NCBI RefSeq assembly: GCF_963678635.1
Contig: NC_087064.1
Span: forward strand, 6,796,411-6,860,410
DNA: 64,000 nucleotides
Reading direction: 5' to 3'
Origin: Symsagittifera roscoffensis
Taxonomy: Eukaryota; Xenacoelomorpha; Acoela; Convolutidae
Shown: positions 20,839 through 32,916 of the stretch, one piece after another
Layout: every line of letters begins with the position of its first letter
Numbering within the stretch: the first letter of the stretch is position 1
Program-made: the position numbers and the translations under genes
Notes under the pieces: model-generated
Databases searched by the model: none
The model's input: the letters and a program-made list of their open reading frames with translations, nothing else
What the model was told of the DNA's origin: nothing

Positions 20839-21346
20839 CCAGGTAGCATAGTTTTTCGCAAATTTTTTCTACAAAAGCATTTTAGATCGGGTCTTTTGCA
20901 TTGAACTAGAAGAGTATAGGCCTTCTGAGCTCGGATCAATAATTTTCAGGTCGAAAGGACCAGATTTGCGGAAAAAGTTAGGCGGAACCTATAATAGAGA
21001 AAATTTTTGAGTTTAGAAAGAAGACGTTTTAGTTAATAACTTTGAAACTACTGGGCACATCGAGTTGATCTTGGTACCAATAGATCAGAAATTAGCTGAG
21101 CTTACTGATAGGGTCAGAAATTTTTCGAAAAAAAAGCGTGAAAATTTTTTGAGATTGTTTTTAGCAAATTCCTCAATTTGGAAGGGTACACCCTTCACGT
21201 TTTACAGAAAATTTTTAGAAGAGCCCTTATACCCCTACCAAAAGGTAATAGCGGTTGAATAAAGTAACTTTAGGCCGTTCTAGACGAAAAGGAGGGCTAA
21301 AGGCACAGCAAAAGCTTAATCGAGCCGAAGTTAGGCGAGTAATAAG

Positions 21347-21479
21347 ACCCTTCACCGTTAGTGTGAATTGTCAAATAGGAGGCTTAACTTCAATCCGCAA
21401 GGGTCTAGGAAGGTAGTATATACCCTTCTGAGTTAATTGAAAGAGCATAATTGCATCGGAGAACGTATCCGGAGGGGTA
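21347..21479 (+). repeat. Two adjacent hairpin modules of 57-58 nt
   Basis: 21347-21404 runs from ACCCTTC to CGCAAGGGT and 21422-21479 from ACCCTTC to CCGGAGGGGT. Both have TTAA in the middle and complementary ends. They are shorter relatives of the 68-nt modules. Confidence 0.55.
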
Positions 21480-21522
21480 TAGGTTGAAAAAAGGAATTCT
21501 CCGAGAAGCTACTTTTACTAAA

Positions 21523-21725
21523 CCGGAGGGCTACAATCCGGAGGGGTCAAATTTTTTTCAAGTTAGGAGGGGTCCGAATCCGGAGGGGTCTTATAGTTGC
21601 TAATTCGGAGGGGTCCAAATCCGGAATGGTCTTGTATTAACCAACTCAGAGGGGTCCAAATTCGGAGGGGTCTAGATTCTATTAGTCCGGAAGGGTCCTA
21701 TTTGTGCCAATCCGGAGGGGTATTA
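21523..21725 (+). repeat. Dense array of the CCGGAGGGGTC word
   Basis: About ten copies of (A)ATCCGGAGGGGTC and close variants (AATTCGGAGGGGTC, ATCCGGAATGGTC, ACTCAGAGGGGTC, GTCCGGAAGGGTC) in about 200 bases, in one orientation, with irregular AT-rich spacers. Irregular spacing argues against simple tandem duplication and for selected sites. Confidence 0.85.
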
Positions 21726-22655
21726 TTTTATTAAGGACTCAGGTAGACGAAAGAAAGACTAAAAAGTGAGAGATATTAGGTTATTAACACAAAGGCTAGG
21801 TATCAGTGATTGCACTGGTAACTTGCCTTTCAATAAGAACCAGACTAACACAAGACAGGTCCGAACTCGGATATTCGCGACACTAAGTCTAAATTAAAAA
21901 GAGTGTGATTCATTGGTGTGGATTGTAACATAATACGTTTTTGGGAAAAGTGACTGCCCTGAGGATTTTAGTAGGTCTAGCTCGGGCAGTCCGAAGGCAG
22001 ATAGGTAACACAGTACTCGGTGGGTGCAATAGCCGCCCACTTGAGAAAATTACTGCCTTCAAAGTTTTGTCTGTTTGGTGCAACACTGAGCAGGGAAAGC
22101 TTTTTCTTTAAAAGACAGGTTCGACTATTGTACTGCGACCGACTAAGAGTACATCACACATACGTTTTTTTCATAGAGGTATTCATAGTTTGACATTAAA
22201 TATATATATTTCGTTTTTTTTTTAATTTTAAATCAACATAAACTGTGCTTGATTGGGTAGTGAGTACACTATCTTTTAAATTGACTGATAGCATCATATT
22301 GTGCTAGTTTTCAAATCTTACCACCGATAATCGGTTAGTGTGAATAAATTTTATACAAACTGTACTCTGATAACATACAGGGATTCGTGGTCACTATTTA
22401 ATAGAATCTTGTGAAAATTATTGTGTTGTGTCATTATTATTGTTAACAAAACTATAAGGTATCTAGCAATCGGGTTAAGTATAGGCATTAATAAGTGACA
22501 AATAGATAATGAGTCTAGACAAGTCAAGGATACCAAAACGAGGTAATAGCTCTAGGAAATTCATACCTGAAAAGCAAAGAAAAACGATGACCGATCCTTT
22601 TGTGGATTGGATCAAGCGATCCCGGTCCGATAAAGGGGAGACGGTTTCAGGCAGA

Positions 22656-22979
22656 ATGGTTGAAACGAGAAGTCAGAAGACCTCAGAAGAGCGAAAAGAA
22701 CTGTTAGAAGTGGAGGTCAATACGGACCATACCATGAACGACAACCAGGAAGTAAATGGACTGGAAGGGAGAGGCAGAAGGCTGGCGAGTGAATCTACTC
22801 CAGTAGAACAAGGCCATGATTTTGCCACTTCCACCGGGACATTGGATCGAGAGGAAATGTCGGAACTGTCTGACATCTCAACTGAAGTAACGGCAACTAG
22901 AAGATCTCCGACAGACAACACTATGATGGCAGGCGGAACTGGTAACAAACAACGTCATCATCATTCTCAGAAAGAATGA
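22656..22979 (+). pseudogene. Element 1 ORF1, N-terminal piece
   Basis: The start MVETRSQK matches the MVSTRS start of the intact sister ORF1 in element 2, so 22656 is preferred. The frame is open further upstream, to an ATG at 22509 that could add 49 residues. The piece is acidic, disordered and shares ESTP with the sister. It ends at a stop at 22977-22979 within AATGA, where the following piece is in the -1 frame. The sister is continuous here, so this is a frameshift rather than a designed overlap, although the ATGA layout resembles a coupled start. Confidence 0.65.
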
Positions 22980-25900
22980 AGAACACCTTTGGAAACATCT
23001 TTCCATTCAGCATGGGAGGAGGAGCAGGAAACGATGGTGAGTCCCAGGAGGAAGAGGATGAAGAGGAGCAAGGGGACTTTGGACCTCAAGTCAGCCTCAA
23101 TAGTTCGATCCAGGAGAGTGAGGCACACGTCGGAAGAGAGACTGGAACCATGGACAAATTTGGTGTAGTGACAACGATAAGCAAAGAGGCAAACACACCG
23201 GGCCAGTCAAGAGACTTCGCGATTAGGGCAAGTTCGGAGCCACAACCTGGAGAGAGTAGAACCAGAGGGCTCGGCAACGCGTTAACGGATCCTGAAATAA
23301 ATAATGAAAAGACGTTGAAGCAGAGAGTCAAGGCCCGGATCTCGACAAGCACGAAGTTACCTGGGACCGACATGGTTACACCACCACTAGTGACGCCACT
23401 CGTGGATAACGGGGCAGCACTAGAGGAAGCCTTAAACAACATAGTGGACAGCTTAGGAGAACAAAACGAGCAGATGTCAATAAGGATGAGTGAACTAGAA
23501 AGAGCAGTTCACATTGAAAGAGAAAGTCTGCGGGAAGAAATAAACCGCAATAGACAGGAAGTTGGCAGGAGCGAAAAACGCTTGAAAGAAAGAACGGACG
23601 AGCATATGGCGAAGAACTTGTCGCGAATGACCAGAGAGGCGGAACAGCGAGAATTACGCTTAAGAGACGACATGGAGAGGTTAAGAATTCAGCAAGAGCA
23701 GTCTCTTGGAACTCTTGACACAAAGATAGACGCCATGATGGAGCGGCGAACTCAGGCTATCATGGATAGGTTGGACGGGCTACTAAGCAGCAAGAGTGGA
23801 CCAAAAGAAGGAGAACCGAACTCGGGAGGTCCCAGCAGGGAACCGAGGGTGAACTTCAATGAACATCAAAAGAGGAAGACGTATGGATCCACTAGAGGCA
23901 GGGGTAGTTCATCAGGCTATGCCACAAGGGGTAATGGAGCATGGGGCCCGAACAGTAGAGCAAGTTCAACAGGGAACAGACAGACCTCTAACGAACGACC
24001 AACGCAAGGCACACATGCGACTGGGAGAAGTGATTCCGGCAACAGGGGGCATGCAAGCCCGAGGAGGAGTCATGTGGGCCAAGCGGGAAACACTCACGGT
24101 GATTCGGCTTGCAGGGATGCACCGCACACAGAGCCTTCGACGAGGTGTGAGGACACTCAAGCAGGACACTCAAGGGATGCTACGGCAATGGCCACAACAT
24201 TTGAACCCCTAAACAGGTCTTTGGAGACATTCCTGACAAGGTTATCAAGAACCAATGAACGCAGTGAGAAGTCCAGAAGAGTCTTTAAGAAACCAAGATG
24301 CTACAAAGACGAATCTGATGGCTGTATTGATACCTGGATAGAGGTAATGAAGCTGCATTTCGAGGAAGAGGACTTGTCGGAGAGACAGGAATGCAGCGCG
24401 CTCACCAGCAACTTAGAAGGGACAGCCCTGAACTGTGTCATGGCCAAGAAGCAATATCAACGTGACACTGCTGAGAAAATCTTCGAAATCTTGTTAAACC
24501 GTTTTGGATCAGGGGTGCAGGGGCACCAGGTGATGATGCGCTTCGAGAAACGGAGGCAACGAGAAGATGAAACGATAGACAAGTTTCTCGATGATTTGGA
24601 AATGCTGCGAAGACGCAGCCAACCGGATGAGTCAAACCGAAGGATGAACCTGGCCGTAGCCTCGAAATTTATTGATGGTGTGAAGAATGATGAACTTCGT
24701 ACGATGCTAGCAACGCATTATACACCACTATCAACCAATGCGCCAACACCGGAGGAGTTGAGGCTCAAATCAAAAGAGTATCTTTTGTTGAAACCTCCTT
24801 CGAGATCTGGATATTACAAGAACAATTATGGCAATTTTAACAACGGACCAGCAAACCAAGGGAACAATTGGTACAAACCGAGGGATGATATGGACAAGAG
24901 ACGCTCTTGTGCTAATTGCAGTTCAACGGACCATCATGTGTCAGCATGCCCAGCTTACAAACAAGGCATGAAAGCAATAGGCTTTAGCCTCGAGGACGAA
25001 GATGCGTCAGAGTTGGACCATGTGGATTTCATGAGAGGAGTAATTGCGAAATTCGGCCCGAGGTTTTTCTTTTGCAACTTGGAAGGTCATTTTAAATCAG
25101 ATTGTCCGCAATTCTGGGATGCAGTGGCAGACATTAAGCATCCAAGACATGAAGAAGCTTTGTCAGGAGTGAAAGCCAGCAAGGCTCGACTTTTGAGTGA
25201 AGCAGAGGCACGCAGAAAGGATAAACCTCAAGAGCTGGCGGCAAAGAAAATGCAAGCGGTAATAGAGGAGACACGTGAGCCGGAACCAGCAACTGCGGCT
25301 CACGACTTCAAGGTCGATTATAAGGCAGCCGCGAGGGATGCTCTAAATAGAGTGCAGCAGGAACTAGTGACGAAAGAGATCGAACAAAAAGTGAAACTTG
25401 AACTGGAGAATGAGAAACTTCAGGAGCAACTGAATACCTTCGAAGCAACGGAGTTCGAGGAAACTAAAGCACCAAGCAGTTTGAGCATGAAGCTTAATGT
25501 GATCTCCGGTCAGAGGTTCGTGGTGCCGCAAGGAAGCAAGATACAATCGATAATCTCAGTGGCTGGACATCAGGTGATCAGAAATCTGAGTGAACCATCC
25601 GAGTTCACTTTGATGCATTTGGACATATATGCAGATTATCTGAGGCAGGTGGAGCCACGCACCGAGTCGAGAGCTGTGCGAGCACTACTAACGACGGGTG
25701 GCCCTCGCATGAAGAAACTTCATGGACGCTACCTAGAGGTCTATGGGCCGTATCAAGTAATGCTGAATGTGGATGGAATCAGTATTTACACCAGGACTTA
25801 TGTAACAACAGATGATGACCAAATGGGGCAGATCTATTTGGGAGAAGAGGAACTCAAAGTCCGCAGGATAGGCCAGGACGACATGATGGAACAAGACGCA

Positions 25901-27151
25901 GTACACATTGGGTATGAAGCAGATGTGACCGCACATCTGCTCGACACCAACGGAACAAAAATCGGAGTCACAGGGCTTCTGGACACAGGAGCGGTAGTGA
26001 GTGTGATGCCGATAAAAACTTGGGAAAGAATGGGCTTCACGCGGGAAGATCTAATTCCAACGAATCTCCGACTGGCCGCCGCCAATCGAGGAGCTATCTA
26101 CGTGGCCGGAAGAACACAAATAACCGTCCTCCACATGGGAGGACGGGATCTTTGGATGAGCTTCCTGGTGGTAGAGAATCTGGACGACGCCGACCAATTC
26201 ATCTTGGGCAGAGATTTTGTCAGGAATTTTGACGTGATGATTGACTTGAACAACGGTCTGATACGGATTAGAAACCCGGACCGGAAGTATGTTAAGAAAC
26301 CAATTAATAGGATAATAACAGACGAAAACAAGGTACCAATTTTTTTGGATAGGAAAGTAAAATTACAACCAGGACAGGCTGTGGTAGCAATTTTTAGAAT
26401 GAGAAATTTGAATTCGTTAAGTGATAGTAAACAGGTTTGCTTAGTACCGAATCCAAATAGTCAGAGTTCGGTGATTTTAGGCCGGAGCTTCTCGGTAACG
26501 CGAAACGGACTGTGTGTCAGTGTGTTGTTGAACACACTGGACACCACGGTTTCAATCCAGCGTGGAAAGAAGCTTGGCTACGCTTTGCCGATGAGGACCG
26601 ACTATCAGGAGACACAAAATTTGAAGAAATATAGTGTGAAAGACTGTCCTTATCATGCCAGTAAAGATAAAATTTTAAAGAGGATCAATGAATTAAAATC
26701 TATTCATAAATTGTTTTCAATGAAATCCGAAACGGACGACGGCTTATCAAGCTGCTCGAATTTTCCGGAACGCCCCTCGTCATATGAACTAGAATCTGAC
26801 AAACCGGTTTTGCCAGAGATAGAACATTTAAAAAGGAAAATAGGTGAGGGAGATTTCAAAAAATTACGGGACCTCCTAAATCGGAACGCAGATGTATTTT
26901 CAAAACATAAGGCGGATATCGGTTGCTGTAATTTCGTCGAACACGAAATCGAACTAGAAGAGGGCGCCGTTCCCCATAGGGAAGGCGCAAGACGAATGAC
27001 GCCACACAAATCGGAAGCGTGCCGAGCGGAAATAGAAATGTTGCTTGAATACGACATGATAGAACCCTCGAAATCGCCATGGGCTTGCGGAGTAGTAATG
27101 GCGAAAAAGAAAGGGGGCAGCTTAGATTTTGTTGCGACTTTCGTTACTTGA
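22976..27151 (+). pseudogene. Element 1 ORF1, gag-protease piece up to RT start
   Basis: A 1,391-codon piece. A long coiled coil (about 150-270), a glycine/serine/arginine-rich linker, and a gag core (about 440-590, with CIDTWIEVMKLHFEEEDLS) are followed by zinc knuckle 1 (C-x2-C-x4-H-x4-C near 645) and knuckle 2, whose first Cys is Phe here (RFFFC; RCFFC in element 2). Protease follows with DTGA at Asp1003, then the start of RT. It ends by frameshift near 27115, where one base is missing in a G-run compared with element 2. Gag packages the RNA and the protease cleaves the polyprotein (family knowledge). Confidence 0.85.
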
Positions 27152-28158
27152 ACGCGGTAACGATAAAAGATGCGTACCCGATACCGCGAATAGACGAGAG
27201 CCTATCTAAGCTTGGTGATGCCAAGTTCTTCACCACATTGGACTTAGGTTCTGCCTTCTGGCAGGTCCCTCTGCGGAAGGAGGACAGAGAGAAGACCGGA
27301 TTCGCGTGCGAGTTGGGATTGTACCAGTGGAAGATGATGCCCTTCGGCTTGTGCAATGCAACGACCACTTTTCAAAGACTGATGGCTCAGGCTTTGACTG
27401 GAGTGACCAAGAAGTACGGGAACCTCGTAATGTGTTACGTGGATGACGTAGTCATAGCGACACCGACCCTGGAAGACCACATTGATAGGCTCGATGAGTT
27501 CTTTGGATGCATGAAAAGAGCAGGATTAAAGTGCAAACCATCGAAATGTGAAATCCTTAGGGACTCGATTAAGTACCTAGGAAGAATGGTGGATAGGCAT
27601 GGTGTGAGGCCGGACCCGGAAGCAGTGGAAGCAGTGTTGACATGGAAAGCCCCCAGAACGGACACACAGCTCCTGAGCTTCTTAGGGTTTGCCAATTACT
27701 ACCGAGAATTCATAAAAGGATATGCGGACAAGGTGTACCCGATGCAGAAGCTGATGCGCAACAAAGGGAAAAAGTTCGAATGGAACGATGAGGCACAGGT
27801 TGCTTTCGAGAACATAAAGCGGGAACTGTGCGAAGCGCCAGTGCTGGGCATGCCTACAGAAAAGGGCATGTATGTTCTCGACACAGACGCATCGGTGGTG
27901 GCCATCTCAGGAATCTTGCATCAAGAGCAAGAATGGAACGGAAGAAAAGTTCTCCGTCCCATTGCATACGGCAGCAAAGTCTTGAGTGACACAGAGATGA
28001 AATATGGCGCACCAAAAGCAGAAATGTTTGCAGTAGTCACCTTCGTGGAGAAGTACCGTGCATACTTGGGGAGCGCTCCCTTCAAGTTACGCGTGGACAA
28101 CAGAGCGTTATCCTGGTTGAAGACCTACTCGATGGATCAGAGTTATATTGGTAGATAG
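27115..28158 (+). pseudogene. Element 1 ORF1, RT-RNase H piece
   Basis: Reverse transcriptase from RFCCDFRYLN through YVDD (27436-27447) to RNase H (VLDTDASVVAISG near 27870; VDNRALSWLKTY near 28095). The piece ends at TAG 28156-28158, where element 2 has TGG (Trp) in the same frame, so it is a nonsense change. All visible catalytic residues of RT are present. This strand copies the element RNA into DNA and degrades the template (family knowledge). Confidence 0.88.
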
Positions 28159-29694
28159 ATAGTAAGATTGGATGGCTACCATATGATAATCGAACATAGG
28201 ATGCGTGATAAACACCAGAATGCTGACAGCCTCAGCAAGAAAACTGAGTTCTATGAAAGATTGGAGCAAAAGCAGGCCAATCAGGCGGAAATAAAGGAGG
28301 GATTTTCGTTTCTGGACAAAGAAACTTATGAAGCGCTTCCCTTAACGAGATGGTTGGATAAGTCTGGACATCCAATTCCAGGGCACCCTGAGTTACCGGT
28401 AGAGAAAGCAGCCGAGATAAAGATCCTGTCCAAGGAGGACCCGGTCCCCTTGGATTTTTTGCTGCGCTCGAACCTGGTCCAGCAAGAACTCTCTCGCAAG
28501 AATATAAACAGCCTCTCATTATTGGATAAAACGGTGCAAGTCACGCCACAAGTGATGCGGATGCTGGGTGGATTGTTAGAAAGAGAAGTGACCAGAGATG
28601 ACCCCGAGTGGACAGCTGCAGTGGCATCGCTAACAGTCAGTAAGAAAGTGAAGATCATGCCGTCCAGACGACAGCACGAAGAGAATGAGAGGGATTGTAG
28701 GACAATAGTTCAGCAACTAGTATCCTCAATACCCCAAGAGATTTTAACCAGTACATCTTACGGACAGAAAGAACAGGGGAGCAGCAAGCGAAAGAAAACC
28801 GTCACCTTCGTGGACCAGGATAAGGAAGGTAAAAAGGTAGAACAAAATCGGCTGCAAGACTATTTGTCCGGGGAGACGAATGATGAAAAGAAACAGCGAT
28901 TACAAGATCAACACCCGGGACAAGAAAATTTGTCCGGGGAGTCTGAGATAGACGAGAAAATTCCTGATGAGAAACAGGACCTAGAGAACAAGGTTTTGTC
29001 CGGGGAGTTCAGATGGATGCGAAGAAAGTACAGACATGATCTGGAGGAGCGTGCAGTCTCCAGCACAACACCTTCGACGGATGATAATTCAGAAAGCTCA
29101 AGAATGGACACCTACTCAGACAGGAATTCGAACTCGGGATCAGAACTGTCAGAACTGGCGATACACACGCTACTAGTGGAAACTCGGGCAAAGGACCTGG
29201 ACAGAGAGGTGTACCAGGATCCGGACAGTGATCGCTACCTTGTACCGAGCGAAAGAGTCTTTGACAACGCAGCGGATGACTTGGAGACAATAGCGGTATC
29301 GAAACGTTCGATAAGCCTATTGCCGCAGAAAGCGGTAGTCAGGACTGATCTTCTGCCGTTTGAACAAGAAACACAACCGTTGGCGAAGATTTGGTGCGTT
29401 AAGATGGAAGAAGACACACATCAACCCAACGAGCTGAATAGTCAGATGAGGGTCATGAAGACGTACTTGAAGGCGAGATACAGACTCTCGGACCTTCTAA
29501 GGGCGCAGAGAAATGATCGCATGACAAGCAACCTGAAAAGGTGGATCGAGAATGGTTCTCCGGATAAAGGGGACCTCGAGGAAGATAGTTATCGCATCCT
29601 GAGACAATACTTCATGCAGAAGGAAGGGAGGTTATATTTGAACAAGGACGGGATTGTGGCTTGCAAAAGAAGACAGAGTCCTGTACAAGTATAA
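28159..29694 (+). pseudogene. Element 1 ORF1, RNase H end and long acidic spacer
   Basis: Begins with the end of RNase H (IIEHRMRDKHQNADSLSKK), then about 450 codons of poorly conserved, charged spacer before integrase. Inside it the 13-mer TTTGTCCGGGGAG occurs at 28863, 28929 and 28995, exactly 66 bases apart, each coding for LSGE. The frame ends at a stop at 29692-29694 after a one-base shift relative to element 2 near 29675. Similar but not identical spacer lies in element 2, so the region is conserved in place but evolves fast. Confidence 0.75.
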
Positions 29695-32098
29695 CGCGAT
29701 AGTATTACCGCAACTCTATCAGACAGAACTATTATTCAGGTCACATGATCAAATGGGCCATCAGGGAATCGACAAAGTATATCAGAGGATCCTGAAGCGC
29801 TTTGAGTGGCCGGGGATGAAAAAGGCATGCGAAAAATGGGTAACAGCATGTCTGTCATGCCAACAGATCAAGGATCCTAGGAAGTTGCGATTTCCTTTAC
29901 AATCGATTGAGTCGTCTGAATTCAACGAGGTGGTGCAAATAGATCACCAAAAGATATGCATGACAGACAATGGTTATAATCAGGTGCTGGTTATGATAGA
30001 TCATTTCACGAAGTATGCAGAGGCCGTGCCCTGCATAACTGCCTCGGCGGAAGAGACATGCGACCACCTGATCAATACATGGATAGCAAGACATGGTTGT
30101 CCAATGACGTTTCAATCGGATAATGGAACAGATTTCGTAGGAGAGCTTACGAAAGAGCTTATGAGACGCTCACAGGTCGCTCAGGCTCACTCCACGACAT
30201 ACCACCCTCAAACGAATGGTTTAGTGGAAAGACAGAATAGGACGTTAGTGTCGATGCTGAGAGTATACTGTTCCAGGTATATGATCGACTGGGACAGATA
30301 CCTTCCACAGGTGATGGGGGCATATAACAGCACGCAACACTCCACCACTGGAGTCAGTCCACACATGATGCTGACTGGACACGAGAAGTCTTTACCCTTA
30401 ACCTTCTTCTACCCAGAATATGAGGGAAAGAAAACGTCCCCGCAGGTCTACCTGAGGGATGTGATCAGACGCCAACAGGAGTTGAACGATTTGTGTAGAC
30501 GAAACACTCAGCAGGCACAGGCAAGGCAGAGGAAAAGATTCGACAAGAAAGCAGCTGGTGCAAAGGCCTACTCGGTGGGAGACTACGTATGGGTATTTCA
30601 GAACGTTATACCACCGAAAGGAACAAAGAAGCTTCTAAAAAAGTGGAGGGGACCCTTCATGATTACGGAGGTGCACCAGGAGGGACATTTTTATAGACTG
30701 AGTACTGGCCGAGCCGCCCACTACGAGAACATCAAGCCACACAATCCATCGGCAGAAGACTGGTGTATACCTGCAGACATGGAAGAAGGGGATTATCTAA
30801 TGATGGACCTTGCTTGTGAGGTCAATGAAAAAGGCACCAGGGAGAAGAACGATGGAAACGAAGTCGTAGAGGAAGGTACGGATACACCATTGGACCTGGA
30901 TCCAAACGAACAGATCGAAGCGGACGATGAAACCTTACCCTACGCAGAGGAAGATTGGCAGGATCCCGAACAGACAGAGGTTCCCAAGAACTTGGAACCA
31001 GATCTTCCGTTCACGATGCAGACTCGTCAGAAGGACGGGACGAGACCAAGAAAGAAATACAATCCTTACGGTGACGACTTTGTAGTGGATAGGATAGATC
31101 TAAAGAAAATAGTGGAGGAAGTAGTGGGTTTAGAGGAAATAACTGTGTCACAAGACATTGACATAGTCGATGATCACAACGATGAGTGGGTTGACGACTG
31201 GTCGAAACCCGAGGTAGAATTCGACGATGAGCAACAGCAGTCATATGAACAAGACCTGACGAACCTGCGTGTCTTAGAGTGGCTGAATGAAACAACCTCG
31301 GATCCAGAGGAGACCAGCGTCACGATTCGAGACGTAGATCGTGAAAGCATGAAATACGTCAAGACTGAACGAGATGATCCTTCCTGGGCTGCCCAGGAAG
31401 GACGGCTACTCATTCTAGCTTCTAACCTTGACTTGATACCCGGTATGCGATCGACGGGGACGTCGATGGATGTTTTTGTCCGGGGAGTGGGGGTAGGACT
31501 TACCCACACTGAAAACTTGATAATAAAAAAATTAAGAATAGCAAGAGAAACAGGAGACTTAGAAGCAGAAACAGGCGAAGAACCTAAGAAACCTGACATA
31601 GGCAGGGTAGTTGAGTCATATTTTAACTTACCAAATGAATATTCAAGTAACATAATGTTAACAGACAGTGATTTCATACTCACAAACAGAACATGTGCGA
31701 TAGCAATCACCGCAGACATGAGTTTTAGGACAGCGTTAGCGGCAGATTTTAAGAGGGAATACAAAAACGTGGAATTCCTTTGGAAGCAAAGACCAGGGAT
31801 AGGGGGCGTAGCAGCCTTACCTCCGGCGGTGTCGCAGATACCGGGAAAATATTTATGCTTCTTGGTAACGAGGGCGACAGAGAAGCAGCACGTGGACCCA
31901 GAAAACCTAGTCTTGTCTTTGACGAGGCTGAGGGACTTCCTTGTGGAAATTGACGTGAAGGAGCTCTCGCTTCCAGTGTACGATCCAAACAGAAGAAGAC
32001 TGCATCCTCGGGAATTGTACGCGCTTGTACACGTGATATTCTCTGATACGAACATACAAGTATATCTACATAAGAAAAATTACTTAAGTATAGGCTGA
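29654..32098 (+). pseudogene. Element 1 ORF1, integrase and macro-like piece
   Basis: An 814-codon piece. An H2C2 zinc domain (HDQMGH…CLSCQQ) precedes a D,D-35-E core: Asp97, Asp156 and Glu192 with 35 residues between the last two. A GPF module follows (KKWRGPFMITEV). After about 330 acidic residues comes FVRGVGVGLTHTEN, encoded by an internal polypurine-like tract, then a domain at about 659-812 that resembles macro domains of the ADP-ribose deacylase type (AIAITADMSFRTALAADFKR, GIGGVAALPP, then a strand-helix pattern). The ORF ends HKKNYLSIG, matching the sister. The piece itself is open, but upstream breaks cut it off from gag. Confidence 0.85.
31475..31498 (+). other. Internal polypurine-like tract in ORF1 of element 1
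   Basis: TTTGTCCGGGGAG followed by TGGGGGTAGGA. The core TGTCCGGGGAG is the same as the tract beside the 3' LTR at 42203. Element 2 has the same sequence at 55908-55935 on the minus strand. It could prime plus-strand DNA internally, like a central polypurine tract. Confidence 0.5.
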
Positions 32099-32493
32099 GT
32101 GATGTGCGAGAGGGTGTTAGGCCAAAGACTAAGTTGTGTGTAATTGGTGATATGTGTGTTATGTTATGTTATATGTTAGGTTATTAAGATCATGGGTAAG
32201 TAGGGGTTAGTGACCATGAACAACTAAATGACGATCTTGGGAATAGATCCAAAGTTTGGACTGTCCAATCTTAGGTCGAATTCCAAAATTTTAGAAACCA
32301 ATTGATTTTAATAAATTTTAGGATAAATATCTTTTTATCTGAACTGTTTTTAAGCAAATTTTAACGATATATGTTAAGGTGAAACTGACAAATGTGACAT
32401 TCGTGATTGCTTTTCTAGATCCTGATTGATCATTTAAATTACTCACTTGAGTCAGATATCGAATCGAATCAAATCAAACTTGAAAAGAATAGA
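32099..32493 (+). other. Gap between ORF1 and ORF2 of element 1
   Basis: 395 AT-rich bases with TTATGTTA-type repeats near 32160. No ORF or clear promoter is seen. In element 2 the same gap is 474 bases and holds a 20-bp tandem repeat. ORF2 must be reached by a second promoter, splicing, reinitiation or an internal entry site; the sequence does not decide. Confidence 0.5.
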
Positions 32494-32916
32494 ATGGACA
32501 ACTTTAACCTGGATGAATTGATGGACCTGGCAGAGGCATATGTAGGACCGATGGTAGATGCGATCTATCGTCGGCTGATCGAACGAGACTTCGCTCTGGA
32601 GGTCCCAGAGGTGGTCATGTTGCTGACCGCCCTGATCAACATCTTGGGGCACGACAACCGTGGGGACCGCCCCACGAAAGTCCTGTTGATGGCAGCATAT
32701 GGAGAAAGAGGAGTACTAGACCGCCCGAACATGAGAGTGATGAGGTGGAGAAACGGGGCTCTCTCAGGGAGTGACTTGGCGAATGAGCCTGGATTGGGAA
32801 GTTCTAGGACTTACCAACCAGGTGAGATGCCAATGCCCTCCAAGCCCAAACCTGGGCTGACGAGAATGCATCGGGAGATGAACAGCGAGCTGTGCCACCA
32901 AAAAGGGCGAAAGTAG
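32494..32916 (+). pseudogene. Element 1 ORF2, N-terminal domain
   Basis: Starts MDNFNLDELMDLAEAYVG and matches the start of ORF2 in element 2 over about 120 residues (similar spacing of helices, LANEPGL versus LARNPGL, GEMPMP versus GEFPLP). The fold is probably helical; no known family is recognised. The frame ends at 32914-32916 and the continuation is in another frame, so a frameshift lies near 32900. Confidence 0.7.

Larger units (their letters stand above)
19557..22655 (+). promoter_or_regulatory. Very long 5' leader of element 1 with repeated words and hairpins
   Basis: About 3.1 kb without a credible long ORF before ORF1. It carries copies of AATCCGGAGGGGTC and variants, sparse at first and then crowded at 21523-21725, and the partner word GCCTTCCGGATT or ACCCTTC that can pair with it. 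Several pairs enclose 57-69 bases and form module-like hairpins. The last 900 bases lack the word and hold AT-rich sequence, with short upstream ATGs. Confidence 0.75.

Noticed and set aside
22976-22979. ATGA overlap at the first ORF1 break as a designed coupled start
   Set aside because: The sister element is one continuous frame here, so a one-base indel is simpler.
31174-32055. Long antisense ORFs (also 32764-33612, 49030-50028, 34031-34399)
   Set aside because: They are opposite-strand shadows of conserved coding sequence with no domain of their own.
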